A stretch of 32,115 nucleotides of DNA from assembly GCA_002495065.1 (NCBI GenBank), contig DADT01000057.1:331-32445 (forward strand), in the 5' to 3' direction. Source of the DNA: Methanoregula sp. UBA471 (GTDB lineage: Archaea; Halobacteriota; Methanomicrobia; Methanomicrobiales; Methanospirillaceae). The position numbers and the translations under genes are program-made. Shown piece by piece: positions 15,289-22,861 of the stretch; the first letter of the stretch is position 1, and each line of letters begins with the position of its first letter. Under the pieces are notes generated by a model. The model did no database searches and was not told the DNA's origin. It saw only the letters and a list, made by a program, of their open reading frames with translations.

Positions 15289-15900
15289 AACAAAAAACAC
15301 GGCGTACAATTGAGAGCCGTCGCCGGGCGAAGATATTCGTCGAAGCGTGTGCGGGCATCCTTCCGGTACCGGTAGTGACCGTTACGTGTGGCGGAAATGT
15401 GCTCTCAATAAACCCTGCTGCTCTGCAACTTTTCGGGATTCTTGCTGACGATACCGGAACCCACAACTTACGGACCTGCTTGTACTGGATGATAGTAGTA
15501 GCAGCGACATAACAGAAGCCTGTAGGACCCTGAACCCGGTTTCTGGTGTTGTCAAGATTCGCACGCCTTCAGGAACGCGAGAGGTAAACTGTACATCAGT
15601 GCCGTTCATGGGTGAAGAAGAAGACGTGCTCCTTGTAGCCATGCTGTTCTCTGAGCCAACCGAAAATTACGTGAAATATCTGGAGGGATACGCCGGTCAT
15701 CCGATGATCAGACAAACGAGCACCGACCTTCTGGAGAGTATGAAGGAATGGGAAGAAACCCTGCTGGCATTCTCCCAGGGTGATTTGATAACGTTCCCGC
15801 AAAAGGAATAGAGGATCCGCTTGCCCGACTCAAATACCTCTACAATGAAGGTATTGCTGCAGTACAGAAGATGGTTTCCATGAAAGATCTTTTCGGTTGA
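15285..15900 (+). pseudogene. PAS-type sensor protein gene with two frameshifts
   Basis: The ATG at 15285 overlaps the previous stop (ATGA). The first frame reads MKQKTRRTIESRRRAKIFVE, then PVPVVTVTCGGNVLSINPAALQLFG, a typical PAS N-terminus. It would stop at 15512. Shifting frame at about 15470 continues sensibly as DLLVLDDSSSSDITEACRTL, KIRTPSGTREVNCTSVPFMG and on to 15811. A second shift near 15800 gives GIEDPLARLKYLYNEGIAAV and a stop at 15898-15900. Joined, it would be a cytoplasmic PAS protein of about 204 residues, possibly a signalling partner for the operon. Two indels suggest decay or sequencing error. Neither breakpoint is in a long homopolymer, which favours real decay slightly. 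Confidence 0.65.
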
Positions 15901-15951
15901 TAAATCCATGAAATTGCAATCAGGTTGGATTATAAAAAATGAGAGTCTGAA

Positions 15952-17601
15952 TTACCCGTTCCGCAGCACCGCTCCCTTGTTTGCCTGGCCGACGAGAGCT
16001 GCATACCGCGCAAGAACGCCGGTCACGGATTTTTTATGCGGGACCATTTCCTTCCTGCGTTTCTGCAGTATCTCTGGTGAAAGAAGAAGATCAATCGTAT
16101 CAGCGAAGAGATCAATCCGGATCGTGTCGCCTTCATTCACAAGTCCGATCGGCCCACCCGCCGCTGCTTCTGGTGCCACGTGTCCGATACATGGCCCCCG
16201 CGTGCCTCCGGAAAACCGCCCATCCGTCACCAGCGCGACGCGGGTATAACCCTGTCCCATCAGGGCCGATGTTGGGGAGAGCATCTCCGGCATTCCCGGC
16301 GCTCCTTTCGGACCTTCGTACCGGATAACAATAACATCGCCTTCCTTGATCTTCCGCTCAATGATGGCATCCATCGCGTCCTTCTCACCGTTAAAAACCC
16401 GGGCGGGCCCCTGGTGTTTCCACATCGCCTCGTCAACGGCACCGCACTTGATCACCGCACCGTCCGGGGCAAGGGAACCCCGCAGGATCTTCAGGCCACC
16501 GGCAGCGTGCACCGGCGCGGTTAAGGGAGCAATTACCTGCTTATTTTTCACCGGGTGGTCGCGGGCGATAACCTGAACTGTTTTTCCTGAAACCGTCATA
16601 ACATCGTCAAGCGACCCTGCCAGCCGGTTCATTACTGCCGAAACACCGCCGGCATAATACAGGGCTTCCATTGAGTATGGGCCGGCGGGCTGCATATGGC
16701 AGAGATGCGGGGTGATCCGGGCAATGTCGCGGAACGTGTCGAGCGTAACCGGAACATCGGCTTCCTGTGCAATCGCCATGAGGTGGAGAACCGTGTTGGT
16801 TGATCCACCCAGCGCCATATCGACTTTAATGGCATTGGAAAAACCCTGCTCTGTAAGGATTTGCCGGGGCAGGACCTGCTCTTTTACCAGTGGCACGATA
16901 CGTTCGCCGGTTTCCCGGGCCAGACGGAGTTTTGCCGCATCGACTGCCGGCGTTGCTGCACAGCCGGGAAGCGACATGCCCAGTGCTTCGGTCATGCACG
17001 CCATGGTGTTTGCCGTATAGAGCCCCTGGCAGGATCCGCAGCCGGGCATTGCCGCACATTCCAGCTCGCAGAGCTCGGACTCGGTCATTTTGCCTGCTGC
17101 CTGTCTCCCCACCCCTTCAAAGACATCGATAAGCGATAGCTCTTTTCCGGCAAGATGTCCGGAAAGCATCGGGCCGCCAGTGATAACAATTGTGGGGATA
17201 TTGAGCCGTGCAGCCGCCATAAGCATCCCGGGAATAATCTTGTCACAGGTGCCGACACAGACCAGCCCGTCAAAACAGTGGGCCTGCGCCATCAGTTCTA
17301 TGGAGTCGGCAATGTTTTCCCGGGACGGAAGAGCGTTCCGCATTCCTTCGTGGCCCATCGCGATCCCGTCACAGATACCGATAACCCCGAACTCGAATGG
17401 CACGCCACCGGCAGCGGTGATTCCTTCGCGGACTTTCTGTGCAAGCGTGCGCAGGTGAACGTGGCCCGGCACGATGTCGCTCCAGGCATTTGCAATCCCG
17501 ATGAACGGCAGGTCCATCTCCCGATCCGTCACACCCAGCGACCGGAGCAGCGAGCGGTTGGGCGCCCGCTGGTTACCTTTCTTTATCTCATCGCTTCTCA
17601 T
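15952..17601 (-). CDS. ilvD: Dihydroxy-acid dehydratase
   Basis: This catalyses the third step of valine, isoleucine and leucine synthesis: dehydration of 2,3-dihydroxy-3-methylbutanoate and its homologue to the 2-keto acids, using an iron-sulfur cluster and Mg2+. The 549 residues are full length for the family. Visible motifs are VPGHVHL, CDGIAMGHEGM, CVGTCDKIIPGM (cluster Cys119), PGCGSCQGLYTANTM (Cys191), GGSTNTVLHL, YEGPKGAPGMPEM and TDGRFSGGTRG...HVAPEAAAGGP near the C-terminus. ATG at 17601 is the natural start, with no strong ribosome-binding site and a TATA-like GATATTAAG about 40 bp upstream. It is transcribed away from glnA, so the 285-bp gap holds both promoters. Confidence 0.97.
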   Translation of the reverse strand: MRSDEIKKGNQRAPNRSLLRSLGVTDREMDLPFIGIANAWSDIVPGHVHLRTLAQKVREGITAAGGVPFEFGVIGICDGIAMGHEGMRNALPSRENIADSIELMAQAHCFDGLVCVGTCDKIIPGMLMAAARLNIPTIVITGGPMLSGHLAGKELSLIDVFEGVGRQAAGKMTESELCELECAAMPGCGSCQGLYTANTMACMTEALGMSLPGCAATPAVDAAKLRLARETGERIVPLVKEQVLPRQILTEQGFSNAIKVDMALGGSTNTVLHLMAIAQEADVPVTLDTFRDIARITPHLCHMQPAGPYSMEALYYAGGVSAVMNRLAGSLDDVMTVSGKTVQVIARDHPVKNKQVIAPLTAPVHAAGGLKILRGSLAPDGAVIKCGAVDEAMWKHQGPARVFNGEKDAMDAIIERKIKEGDVIVIRYEGPKGAPGMPEMLSPTSALMGQGYTRVALVTDGRFSGGTRGPCIGHVAPEAAAGGPIGLVNEGDTIRIDLFADTIDLLLSPEILQKRRKEMVPHKKSVTGVLARYAALVGQANKGAVLRNG

Positions 17602-17654
17602 GATTTGTCACTAGATATATCTTAAGGTCAGCATCTTAATATCAGTGATTTCCT

Positions 17655-17685
17655 GTTCCGGAACCGAAACGAAATTAATATAAAT
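17655..17685 (+). promoter_or_regulatory. glnA promoter: palindrome, BRE and TATA box
   Basis: A perfect palindrome GTTCCGGAAC (17655-17664) is followed by CGAAA (BRE-like) and the TATA box ATTAATATAAAT (17674-17685), placing transcription start near 17705. The region from about 17645 to 17710 aligns base by base with the cofE promoter at about 19257-19320. The palindrome could be an operator, but it does not match a known archaeal nitrogen-repressor site exactly. Confidence 0.55.
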
Positions 17686-17725
17686 TGGCACTTGGAAAGG
17701 TACTTCTTGTCAAATCTTTTAGACA

Positions 17726-17775
17726 GGCGATGAAGTCCGCCTTATAACCGCCGATTCCGGCTGATGACTTCTGCC
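17726..17775 (+). promoter_or_regulatory. Structured leader element, copy B (glnA)
   Basis: It runs from GGCGATGAAGTCCGCC to CCGGCTGATGACTTCTGCC. P1 is GAAGTC/GACTTC, and inner helix P2 is GCCG/CGGC with an ATTC loop. It starts about 20 nt after the predicted transcription start and 160 bp before the glnA ATG. Its 3' arm ACTTC can also pair with GAAGT at 17871-17875, directly upstream of the glnA ribosome-binding site. TTCTGCC can pair with GGCGGGA about 35 nt downstream. Confidence 0.78.
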
Positions 17776-17886
17776 ACGAACCGGGATGTTCATGACCGGT
17801 CGGGAACGGCGGGAGGCGTCTGCTGACATCATTCGTATCTCCCTCTTCTCACCCGTTCATCACGTCCCTTCGAAGTGAGGTTTACC

Positions 17887-19215
17887 ATGGCAAACACCGA
17901 TGTTACGAAACTGCTTGAAAAGATTAAGAAAGACGACGTACAGTTCGTCCGGCTCCAGTTCACCGACGTTATGGGCATGCCGAAGAACGCGGCGATCCCG
18001 GTAGAGCAGGTCGAGAAGTCCCTGACCGAAGGGACGTGGTTCGACGGTTCCTCAATCGAGGGGTTCACGCGGATCGAAGAGTCCGATATGCTCCTCAAGG
18101 CGGACCCGGCCTCGTACGCGGTCCTGCCATGGCGGCCGGCCGATGGAAAGGTTGCCCGGTTCGTCTGTGATGTGTATACTTACGGCAACAAACCGTTCGA
18201 AGGCGACCCCCGGTATGCCCTCAAGAAGACCATGGCGGAAGCAGCGAAGATGGGCTACACCTTCAACACCGGTCCCGAGCTCGAGTTTTTCCTGTTCAAT
18301 CTTGTCAATGGAAGACCCTCAACGGAGTTCTCGGACACCGGAGCGTATTTCGATCTCGCACCGAACGATGCGTCCGAGAACGTCCGGCGAGAGATCGTGC
18401 TCTCATTGAGGCAGATGGGCTTCGAGATCGAGATGTCCCACCACGAAGTAGCGGCGAGCCAGCACGAGATCAACTTCAAGTACACCGATGCTGTCACGAC
18501 CGCAGACCGGGTGATCACCCAGAAGTATGCGACGAAAGCGATCGCGCTGAAGTACGGGCTTCATGCATCCTTCATGGCAAAGCCTATCGGAGGGATAAAT
18601 GGCAGCGGTATGCACACCCATGGTTCACTCTCGAAGGGAGGGAAGAATGCATTCGCCGATGCAGATGCAGAGAAGGGACTCAGCCAGACTGCCCTCTACT
18701 ATATCGGTGGTATCCTGAAACACGCAAAGGCAATCACCCGCGTCGCAAACCCGACGATCAATTCATACAGGCGTCTCGTCCCCGGCTATGAAGCGCCATG
18801 CTACATCTCGTGGAGCACCACCAACCGCTCCGCCCTGATACGTGTCCCCGCTGCTCGTGGCAACGGCACCCGCGCTGAATTCCGGAGCCCGGACCCGATG
18901 TGCAACCCCTATCTGACATTCGCCTGCATGCTCACAGCGGGTCTCGATGGTATCAAGAACAAGATCATGCCCCCGGACAGCACCGATGTTAATATCTATC
19001 ACCTAAGTGAGAAGGAGCGGAAGAAGATGAAGATCGAGATGCTGCCCGGCAGCCTCGCGGAGTCCCAGGCATACCTCATGAACGACAAGGTACTCTGTGA
19101 AGCACTCGGCAGCCACATCGTGGAGAACCTCGCCAAGATCGCCGAGGCCGAGACCGATGCGTTCCGTCTCACGGTCCACCCGTGGGATCTCGACCGGTAC
19201 CTGGCCACCTATTAA
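17887..19215 (+). CDS. glnA: Glutamine synthetase, type I
   Basis: It makes glutamine from glutamate, ammonia and ATP in the cytoplasm and is the main ammonia-assimilation enzyme. The 442 residues fit the shorter GSI-alpha subtype. Motifs seen are FTDVMGMPKNAAIP, WFDGSSIEGF, the metal-site segments NTGPELEFFLF and VAASQHEINFKY, MAKPIGGINGSGMHTHGSL, PTINSYRRLVPGYEAPCYIS and RSALIRVPAARG. I do not see the tyrosine adenylylation loop of the GSI-beta type. Start chosen at 17887 because GAGGT lies 6 bp upstream. Codon use is noticeably more GC-rich than its neighbours, as expected for a highly expressed gene. The leader holds element B, so expression is probably controlled in the 5' UTR as well as at the palindromic promoter. 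Confidence 0.97.
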   Translation: MANTDVTKLLEKIKKDDVQFVRLQFTDVMGMPKNAAIPVEQVEKSLTEGTWFDGSSIEGFTRIEESDMLLKADPASYAVLPWRPADGKVARFVCDVYTYGNKPFEGDPRYALKKTMAEAAKMGYTFNTGPELEFFLFNLVNGRPSTEFSDTGAYFDLAPNDASENVRREIVLSLRQMGFEIEMSHHEVAASQHEINFKYTDAVTTADRVITQKYATKAIALKYGLHASFMAKPIGGINGSGMHTHGSLSKGGKNAFADADAEKGLSQTALYYIGGILKHAKAITRVANPTINSYRRLVPGYEAPCYISWSTTNRSALIRVPAARGNGTRAEFRSPDPMCNPYLTFACMLTAGLDGIKNKIMPPDSTDVNIYHLSEKERKKMKIEMLPGSLAESQAYLMNDKVLCEALGSHIVENLAKIAEAETDAFRLTVHPWDLDRYLATY

Positions 19216-19219
19216 ACCA

Positions 19220-19226
19220 TTTTTTT
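19220..19226 (+). terminator. T-tract terminator after glnA
   Basis: Seven T residues lie 5 bp after the glnA stop codon, with no strong hairpin. This is typical for archaea. Confidence 0.5.
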
Positions 19227-19261
19227 AAGATATTTCCTCAGATCATTATCTGAACCTCAGT

Positions 19262-19296
19262 GGTTCCTTGTTTTGGGACCGAGGCGAAATAAATAT
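19262..19296 (+). promoter_or_regulatory. cofE promoter, homologous to the glnA promoter
   Basis: GGTTCC (19262-19267) and GGGACC (19275-19280) form an imperfect inverted repeat at the place of the glnA palindrome. CGAAATAAATATCA is the BRE/TATA region. The following CACTCTGAAAAGTACTTC matches the glnA initiation region. The two promoters plus leader elements look like a duplicated regulatory module. Confidence 0.5.
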
Positions 19297-19337
19297 CAGA
19301 TGACACTCTGAAAAGTACTTCACATCACAACGAATCC

Positions 19338-19387
19338 GGTGATGAAGTCCGCCTCATAACCGCCGTTTCCGGCTGATGACTTCTGCT
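19338..19387 (+). promoter_or_regulatory. Structured leader element, copy C (cofE)
   Basis: It runs from GGTGATGAAGTCCGCC to CCGGCTGATGACTTCTGCT. P1 is GAAGTC/GACTTC and P2 is GCCG/CGGC with a TTTC loop. The 3' segment TTCTGCT (19381-19387) is perfectly complementary to AGCAGAA at 19417-19423, offering an alternative hairpin about 95 nt before the gene start, not at the ribosome-binding site. Confidence 0.78.
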
Positions 19388-19516
19388 GTAACCCGCATGA
19401 TCGTATCCGGGAAGAGAGCAGAATGTTATTAACCAGGTACTATTGAAAACCTGACTCCTGCTCTTTTCAGCATATCCCCGGCAGAAACATGCAGACTTCT
19501 CTGATGGAACAAAGTG

Positions 19517-20284
19517 ATGGCTATGAAACTTACCATAATGCCTGTTGAAGACCTCCCGCTTATCCATACGGGAGATGACCTGCCCGCGCTGATAGCTGAA
19601 CGGTGTGTCCTCGAGGACGGGGACATTGTAACTATTGCCTCCTCGGTATACTCAAAGGCGAAAGGTCATACCCGCAGGCTGAGGGATATCACCCCCACAC
19701 CGAGGGCGCAACGGATCAGCAAGATGACCGGGGAAGACCCGCGTTTCCTCCAGTCGATTCTCGATGTGTCGAAGGATGTGCTGATTGAATTCCCATTCAT
19801 TCTCTCTGAAGTAAACGGCGGCCATATCGGTGTAAGGGCCGGTGTCGACCAGAGCAATATTGAAGATGAGATGGTTATCCTGCTGCCGCCCGATCCGATG
19901 AAGGCGGCCGGTGAGGTTCGGGAAGCACTGAAAAAAATTACCGGTAAAGATATCGGTGTCATCATTACCGATACCTGCGGGAGGGCGTTCCGCCGGGGCC
20001 AGACCGGCAATGCAATCGGTTGGAGTGGCATGCCGGCCATCCGGGACTTCCGGGGCGACAAGGACCTTTTCGGGCACGTGCTGAAGATCACCGAAGAGGC
20101 TGTTGTCGACGAGATTGCCGGCATTGCCAACTTTGTCATGGGCGAGAGCAACAACGGCGTTCCTGCCGTGGTGGTGAAGGGGTGCGAACGCTGGGCCGGG
20201 CATGACAACCTGTATTTCAATAAGCAGGAGGATTTCATCCGAAGGGCATTGTGTGTGAGGGCAAAGCCGAAGAAGAAGGAATGA
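19517..20284 (+). CDS. cofE: Coenzyme F420-0:L-glutamate ligase
   Basis: It adds glutamate residues to F420-0 in a GTP-dependent reaction, completing F420, the hydride carrier of methanogenesis. About 255 residues match archaeal CofE along the whole length: MPVEDLPLIHTGDDLPALIA, EDGDIVTIASSVYSKAKG, FPFILSEVNGGHIGVRAGVDQSN, LLPPDPMKAAGEVREALKKI, VIITDTCGRAFRRGQTGNAIG, KDLFGHVLKITEEAVVDEIAG and NFVMGESNNGVPAVVVKG. The metal and nucleotide residues typical of the family are present, unlike in the paralogue at 14479. The start is uncertain among GTG 19514, ATG 19517 and ATG 19523. The next gene begins on its stop codon (ATGA), so the two are co-transcribed. The leader carries element C. Confidence 0.95.
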   Translation: MAMKLTIMPVEDLPLIHTGDDLPALIAERCVLEDGDIVTIASSVYSKAKGHTRRLRDITPTPRAQRISKMTGEDPRFLQSILDVSKDVLIEFPFILSEVNGGHIGVRAGVDQSNIEDEMVILLPPDPMKAAGEVREALKKITGKDIGVIITDTCGRAFRRGQTGNAIGWSGMPAIRDFRGDKDLFGHVLKITEEAVVDEIAGIANFVMGESNNGVPAVVVKGCERWAGHDNLYFNKQEDFIRRALCVRAKPKKKE

Positions 20285-20565
20285 GCCGGGCTGTGCTGAT
20301 GCGAGAATTATCCACAAAGACACGGACTGCCACAGGATTAATAATTGGTGCGATATCTGCTTTTTTTCTGATATTAATTGTAGGTATTATCGTATTGAAT
20401 GGCATTCAATCATCATCAGATACTTCTCTCGATAACAGGTCCGAAGAGACAATTCAAACTACCAAGGATAATTTTATTTTAGGTATGGCGATCCTTGGCA
20501 TTGGAGGTGCGTTTGGAATAATAGCGTACTATTACACGACTATCGGCTTTGGATCAAATAAATAA
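20281..20565 (+). CDS. Small two-helix membrane protein
   Basis: This 94-residue protein starts inside the cofE stop codon (ATGA). It has two hydrophobic helices at about 19-42 (GLIIGAISAFFLILIVGIIV) and about 66-84 (FILGMAILGIGGAFGIIAYY), joined by a polar loop of about 23 residues rich in Ser, Asp and Thr. Both ends would lie on the same side of the membrane. Base composition is more A/T-rich than cofE. An ATG at 20299 is an alternative start. The family is not recognised. Co-transcription with cofE suggests, but does not show, a link to F420. Confidence 0.7.
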   Translation: MSRAVLMRELSTKTRTATGLIIGAISAFFLILIVGIIVLNGIQSSSDTSLDNRSEETIQTTKDNFILGMAILGIGGAFGIIAYYYTTIGFGSNK

Positions 20566-20593
20566 GACTTTTTTGATTGGATGTGTTAAAAAT

Positions 20594-20619
20594 AACCGGT
20601 TTTTCCAGATCCGGTTTTT
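20594..20619 (+). terminator. Hairpin plus T-tract terminator of the cofE operon
   Basis: AACCGG (20594-20599) pairs with CCGGTT (20611-20616) and is followed by further T residues. An earlier run of six T residues lies at 20569-20574. Together they should end the cofE transcript before the MFS leader. Confidence 0.5.
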
Positions 20620-20664
20620 CACAATGGCAAAGAGCATTTAACGCATTTCATCCGATTGAATAAT

Positions 20665-20711
20665 GGTGATGGAGTCCGCCAAAATCGCCCGACGGGCTGA
20701 TGACTTCTACC
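20665..20711 (+). promoter_or_regulatory. Structured leader element, copy D (MFS transporter)
   Basis: It runs from GGTGATGGAGTCCGCC to GGGCTGATGACTTCTACC. P1 is GGAGTC/GACTTC (one G-U), and P2 is GCCC/GGGC closed by a GAC loop. It ends 15 bp before the ATG at 20727. The 3' arm CTTCT (20704-20708) is complementary to AGAAG (20715-20719), which overlaps the GGAGA ribosome-binding site, so P1 and the blocking hairpin are mutually exclusive. Confidence 0.8.
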
Positions 20712-20726
20712 TGGAGAAGCATTACC

Positions 20727-21932
20727 ATGAAAAAAGACGGGTGGCTGAACAGGACTGTCTTTGGCGCCGGCATCGCGAGTTTCTTCTCTGATCTCGGTCA
20801 TGAAGCAGTGACCGTACTGCTCCCATCATTCCTGATCGCTTTGGGAGCCCCGGTGTATGCACTGGGGATCATTGAAGGAATCAGTGACGGTGCATCGAGT
20901 TTTGTGAAATTATTATCCGGGTATTTCTCGGATAAACTCGGGAAACGCAAAGAGTTCGCACTCGCAGGATATGTTGCAACCGGTATCTTCCCGGCAATCG
21001 TTGCGGTTGCTTCAACATGGCTGCTTGTTCTCTGTGGACGGGTGATCGGGTGGATGGGAAGGGGTACCCGGGGTCCGCCTCGTGACGCTATCCTTGCAAA
21101 ATCAGTGGACATGGCAGACCTGGGCAAAGCGTTCGGGTTCCACCGGGCCGGTGATACCCTTGGTGCAATCGCCGGGCCGCTTGTTGCTTTCTCGTTCCTT
21201 GCTTATTTCAGCATGCGGGAGATCTTCTGGCTTACGCTGATCCCTGGTGGTCTTGCACTCCTCACGTTCTGGTTCTTTGTGAGAGAGAAAAACCCGGCAC
21301 CTTCGGGCGATCACCGGACACTGGTCGCTTCCCTGAAAGGACTGCCGGGCGGGTTTAAGAAATACCTTGCCGCTGTCCTTGTCTTCGGAATTGCGGATTT
21401 CTCGCATACGCTGCTAATCGCGTTTGCCGTCGTCATGCTGACCCCCTTACTCGGGTTTGCCCAGGCAACGGCAGCGGGTGTGATCCTGTATACGATACGG
21501 AACATCGTCTATGCAGCTGCATGTTACCCGTTCGGTGCACTGGGTGACCGGTTCGGCAGGAAGACGTTGCTCGTGCTCGGCTATGGGATCGCGGTCATGA
21601 CATTCATTGGGTTTGCTCTTGCCCCTCCAGACCCGATTCTCTATGGAATCCTCTTTGCGCTCTGTGGGGTATTTATTGCAGCGGAAGACACGCTTGAAAG
21701 TGCAGTTGCCGGAGAGATGATCGAAGAGAAATACCGGGGACTGGGTTTCGGAGCGCTCGCAACCATGAACGGGATCGGCGATCTGCTCTCCAGTATCCTG
21801 ATCGGGTTCATCTGGGCGTTTGTCGGCTATACGGCCGGGTTCGCATTTGCTGCGGTAGTGGCTGCGGTGGGAACGATCCTGATGCTGGTATGGGCGAACC
21901 GGGTGCCGGATGTACCTGCACAAATCCTCTAG
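20727..21932 (+). CDS. Major facilitator superfamily transporter
   Basis: The 401-residue integral membrane protein has about 12 hydrophobic helices. The MFS loop 2-3 signature appears as GYFSDKLGKRKEFALAGY, and its counterpart in the second half is GALGDRFGRKTLLVLGYG. GRVIGWMGRGTRGPPRDAIL and AGDTLGAIAGPLVAF are characteristic of a subgroup of archaeal and bacterial MFS carriers often annotated as multidrug or metabolite exporters. The substrate cannot be predicted. Start chosen at 20727 with GGAGA 9 bp upstream; this site sits against leader element D. The HD-domain gene begins 43 bp downstream and may be co-transcribed. Confidence 0.9.
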   Translation: MKKDGWLNRTVFGAGIASFFSDLGHEAVTVLLPSFLIALGAPVYALGIIEGISDGASSFVKLLSGYFSDKLGKRKEFALAGYVATGIFPAIVAVASTWLLVLCGRVIGWMGRGTRGPPRDAILAKSVDMADLGKAFGFHRAGDTLGAIAGPLVAFSFLAYFSMREIFWLTLIPGGLALLTFWFFVREKNPAPSGDHRTLVASLKGLPGGFKKYLAAVLVFGIADFSHTLLIAFAVVMLTPLLGFAQATAAGVILYTIRNIVYAAACYPFGALGDRFGRKTLLVLGYGIAVMTFIGFALAPPDPILYGILFALCGVFIAAEDTLESAVAGEMIEEKYRGLGFGALATMNGIGDLLSSILIGFIWAFVGYTAGFAFAAVVAAVGTILMLVWANRVPDVPAQIL

Positions 21933-21975
21933 GAGAAGAGGGCATGCACTGTCACATTATTTTTCGGGAGAGGAA

Positions 21976-22608
21976 ATGAAGGAAACGACTATGCACTATG
22001 AGGAGAGAGTCCGGGACAAAGTCGCGATGTTGTATGCCGCAGACATCCAGTCTGTCGCACACAGGATCGATCATATTGAACGCGTCCTTGCCAATGCACA
22101 AAATATCGCCACGCATTTCCCGGATGCGGATACTGAACTTCTCACGCTTTCAGTGCTGCTCCATGATGTGACCGCTCCGTTCGACCGGAAAAAGGAGCAT
22201 GTCGAGCTGAGCTTGATCACCGCTCAGAAGATTCTGCGTGAAATCGGGTATCCTTCAGGAAGGATGGAAAGGGTACTGGCGATTATTGCAGAGCATTCGA
22301 CCGAACGGCTCAGGGAGGGAGGATTGTCCTCGGTGGAAGCACGAATCCTCTTCGATGCCGACAAAATTGACGGTATCGGTTCCATTGGTATTGCCCGGGC
22401 ATTTGCCCTGTTCGGGCAGCAGGGATTTGCCCCGCCCTATGCCATTTCCTGGTACCGGAAGAAGATTGCAATTTCCCTTAACCACATGCAGACAGATCCC
22501 GGGAGGAAGATAGCCATGGAGCGTCTGCCGTATGTGGAAGATTTTTTGCAAAGATTTGAAGCAGAGAATGCAGCATTTCTGAAAATCAGAAAGTACGATG
22601 AAATATGA
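21976..22608 (+). CDS. HD-domain hydrolase
   Basis: This 210-residue protein has the HD-superfamily metal-binding pattern: HRIDHIERVLANAQ (about residues 29-42), LLHDVTAPFD (about 66-75, the His-Asp pair), then IAEHS and FDADKIDGIGSIGIAR (about 125-140, the final Asp). Such proteins are metal-dependent phosphohydrolases acting on nucleotides or phosphodiesters. Length and motif spacing match the small YedJ-like group. Start chosen at 21976 because GGAGAGG lies just upstream; ATG at 21991 is an alternative. It follows the MFS gene by 43 bp. No partner suggests a specific substrate. Confidence 0.88.
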   Translation: MKETTMHYEERVRDKVAMLYAADIQSVAHRIDHIERVLANAQNIATHFPDADTELLTLSVLLHDVTAPFDRKKEHVELSLITAQKILREIGYPSGRMERVLAIIAEHSTERLREGGLSSVEARILFDADKIDGIGSIGIARAFALFGQQGFAPPYAISWYRKKIAISLNHMQTDPGRKIAMERLPYVEDFLQRFEAENAAFLKIRKYDEI

Positions 22609-22703
22609 GGGATGTTCCCGTCCGGATAATGGATGCGGACAGGAATTCGCATCGCGAAAACAATGAATCCCGAAGAGGAAGCGCGAGAAGTAAAAAATTT
22701 CGG

Positions 22704-22861
22704 TTAATAATCGCCCATGCCGGGCGGCATCCCCCCCCCATGCCACCGGGAGGCATACCGCCAGCCGGTTCAGCTGCCTTTGACGATGCGATGATATCGT
22801 CGATACGGAGGATCATGACTGCTGCCTCTGCAGCACTTGAGATTGCCTGGGTTTTCACCCG
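22704..22861 (-). pseudogene. Remnant of a thermosome (group II chaperonin) gene, 3' end only
   Basis: On the minus strand the frame reads LRVKTQAISSAAEAAVMILR, IDDIIASSKAAEPA and GGMPPGGMGG. This is the characteristic C-terminus of archaeal thermosome subunits, including the Gly/Met tail. A run of nine G residues (22731-22739 on the complement) throws the frame off; with one more base it would end GMPPGMGDY and stop at 22704. Only about 50 codons exist. Sequence above 22861 belongs to the dynamin-like gene, whose stop codon lies inside the scar. There is no start codon and no ATPase domain, so it cannot be functional. It marks a deletion or rearrangement breakpoint. Confidence 0.85.

Noticed and set aside
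17726..17775. C/D-box guide RNA: the elements contain GTGATGA- and CTGATGA-like sequences resembling boxes C, D' and C'.
   Set aside because: No terminal CTGA box D follows, the space between the boxes is too long (about 27 nt) and conserved instead of being a variable guide, and the covarying P1 helix explains these bases better.
20665..20711. Kink-turn (L7Ae-binding) motif in the leader element.
   Set aside because: Only one strand of each internal loop carries GA next to the helix, so the two G-A pairs of a kink-turn cannot form.
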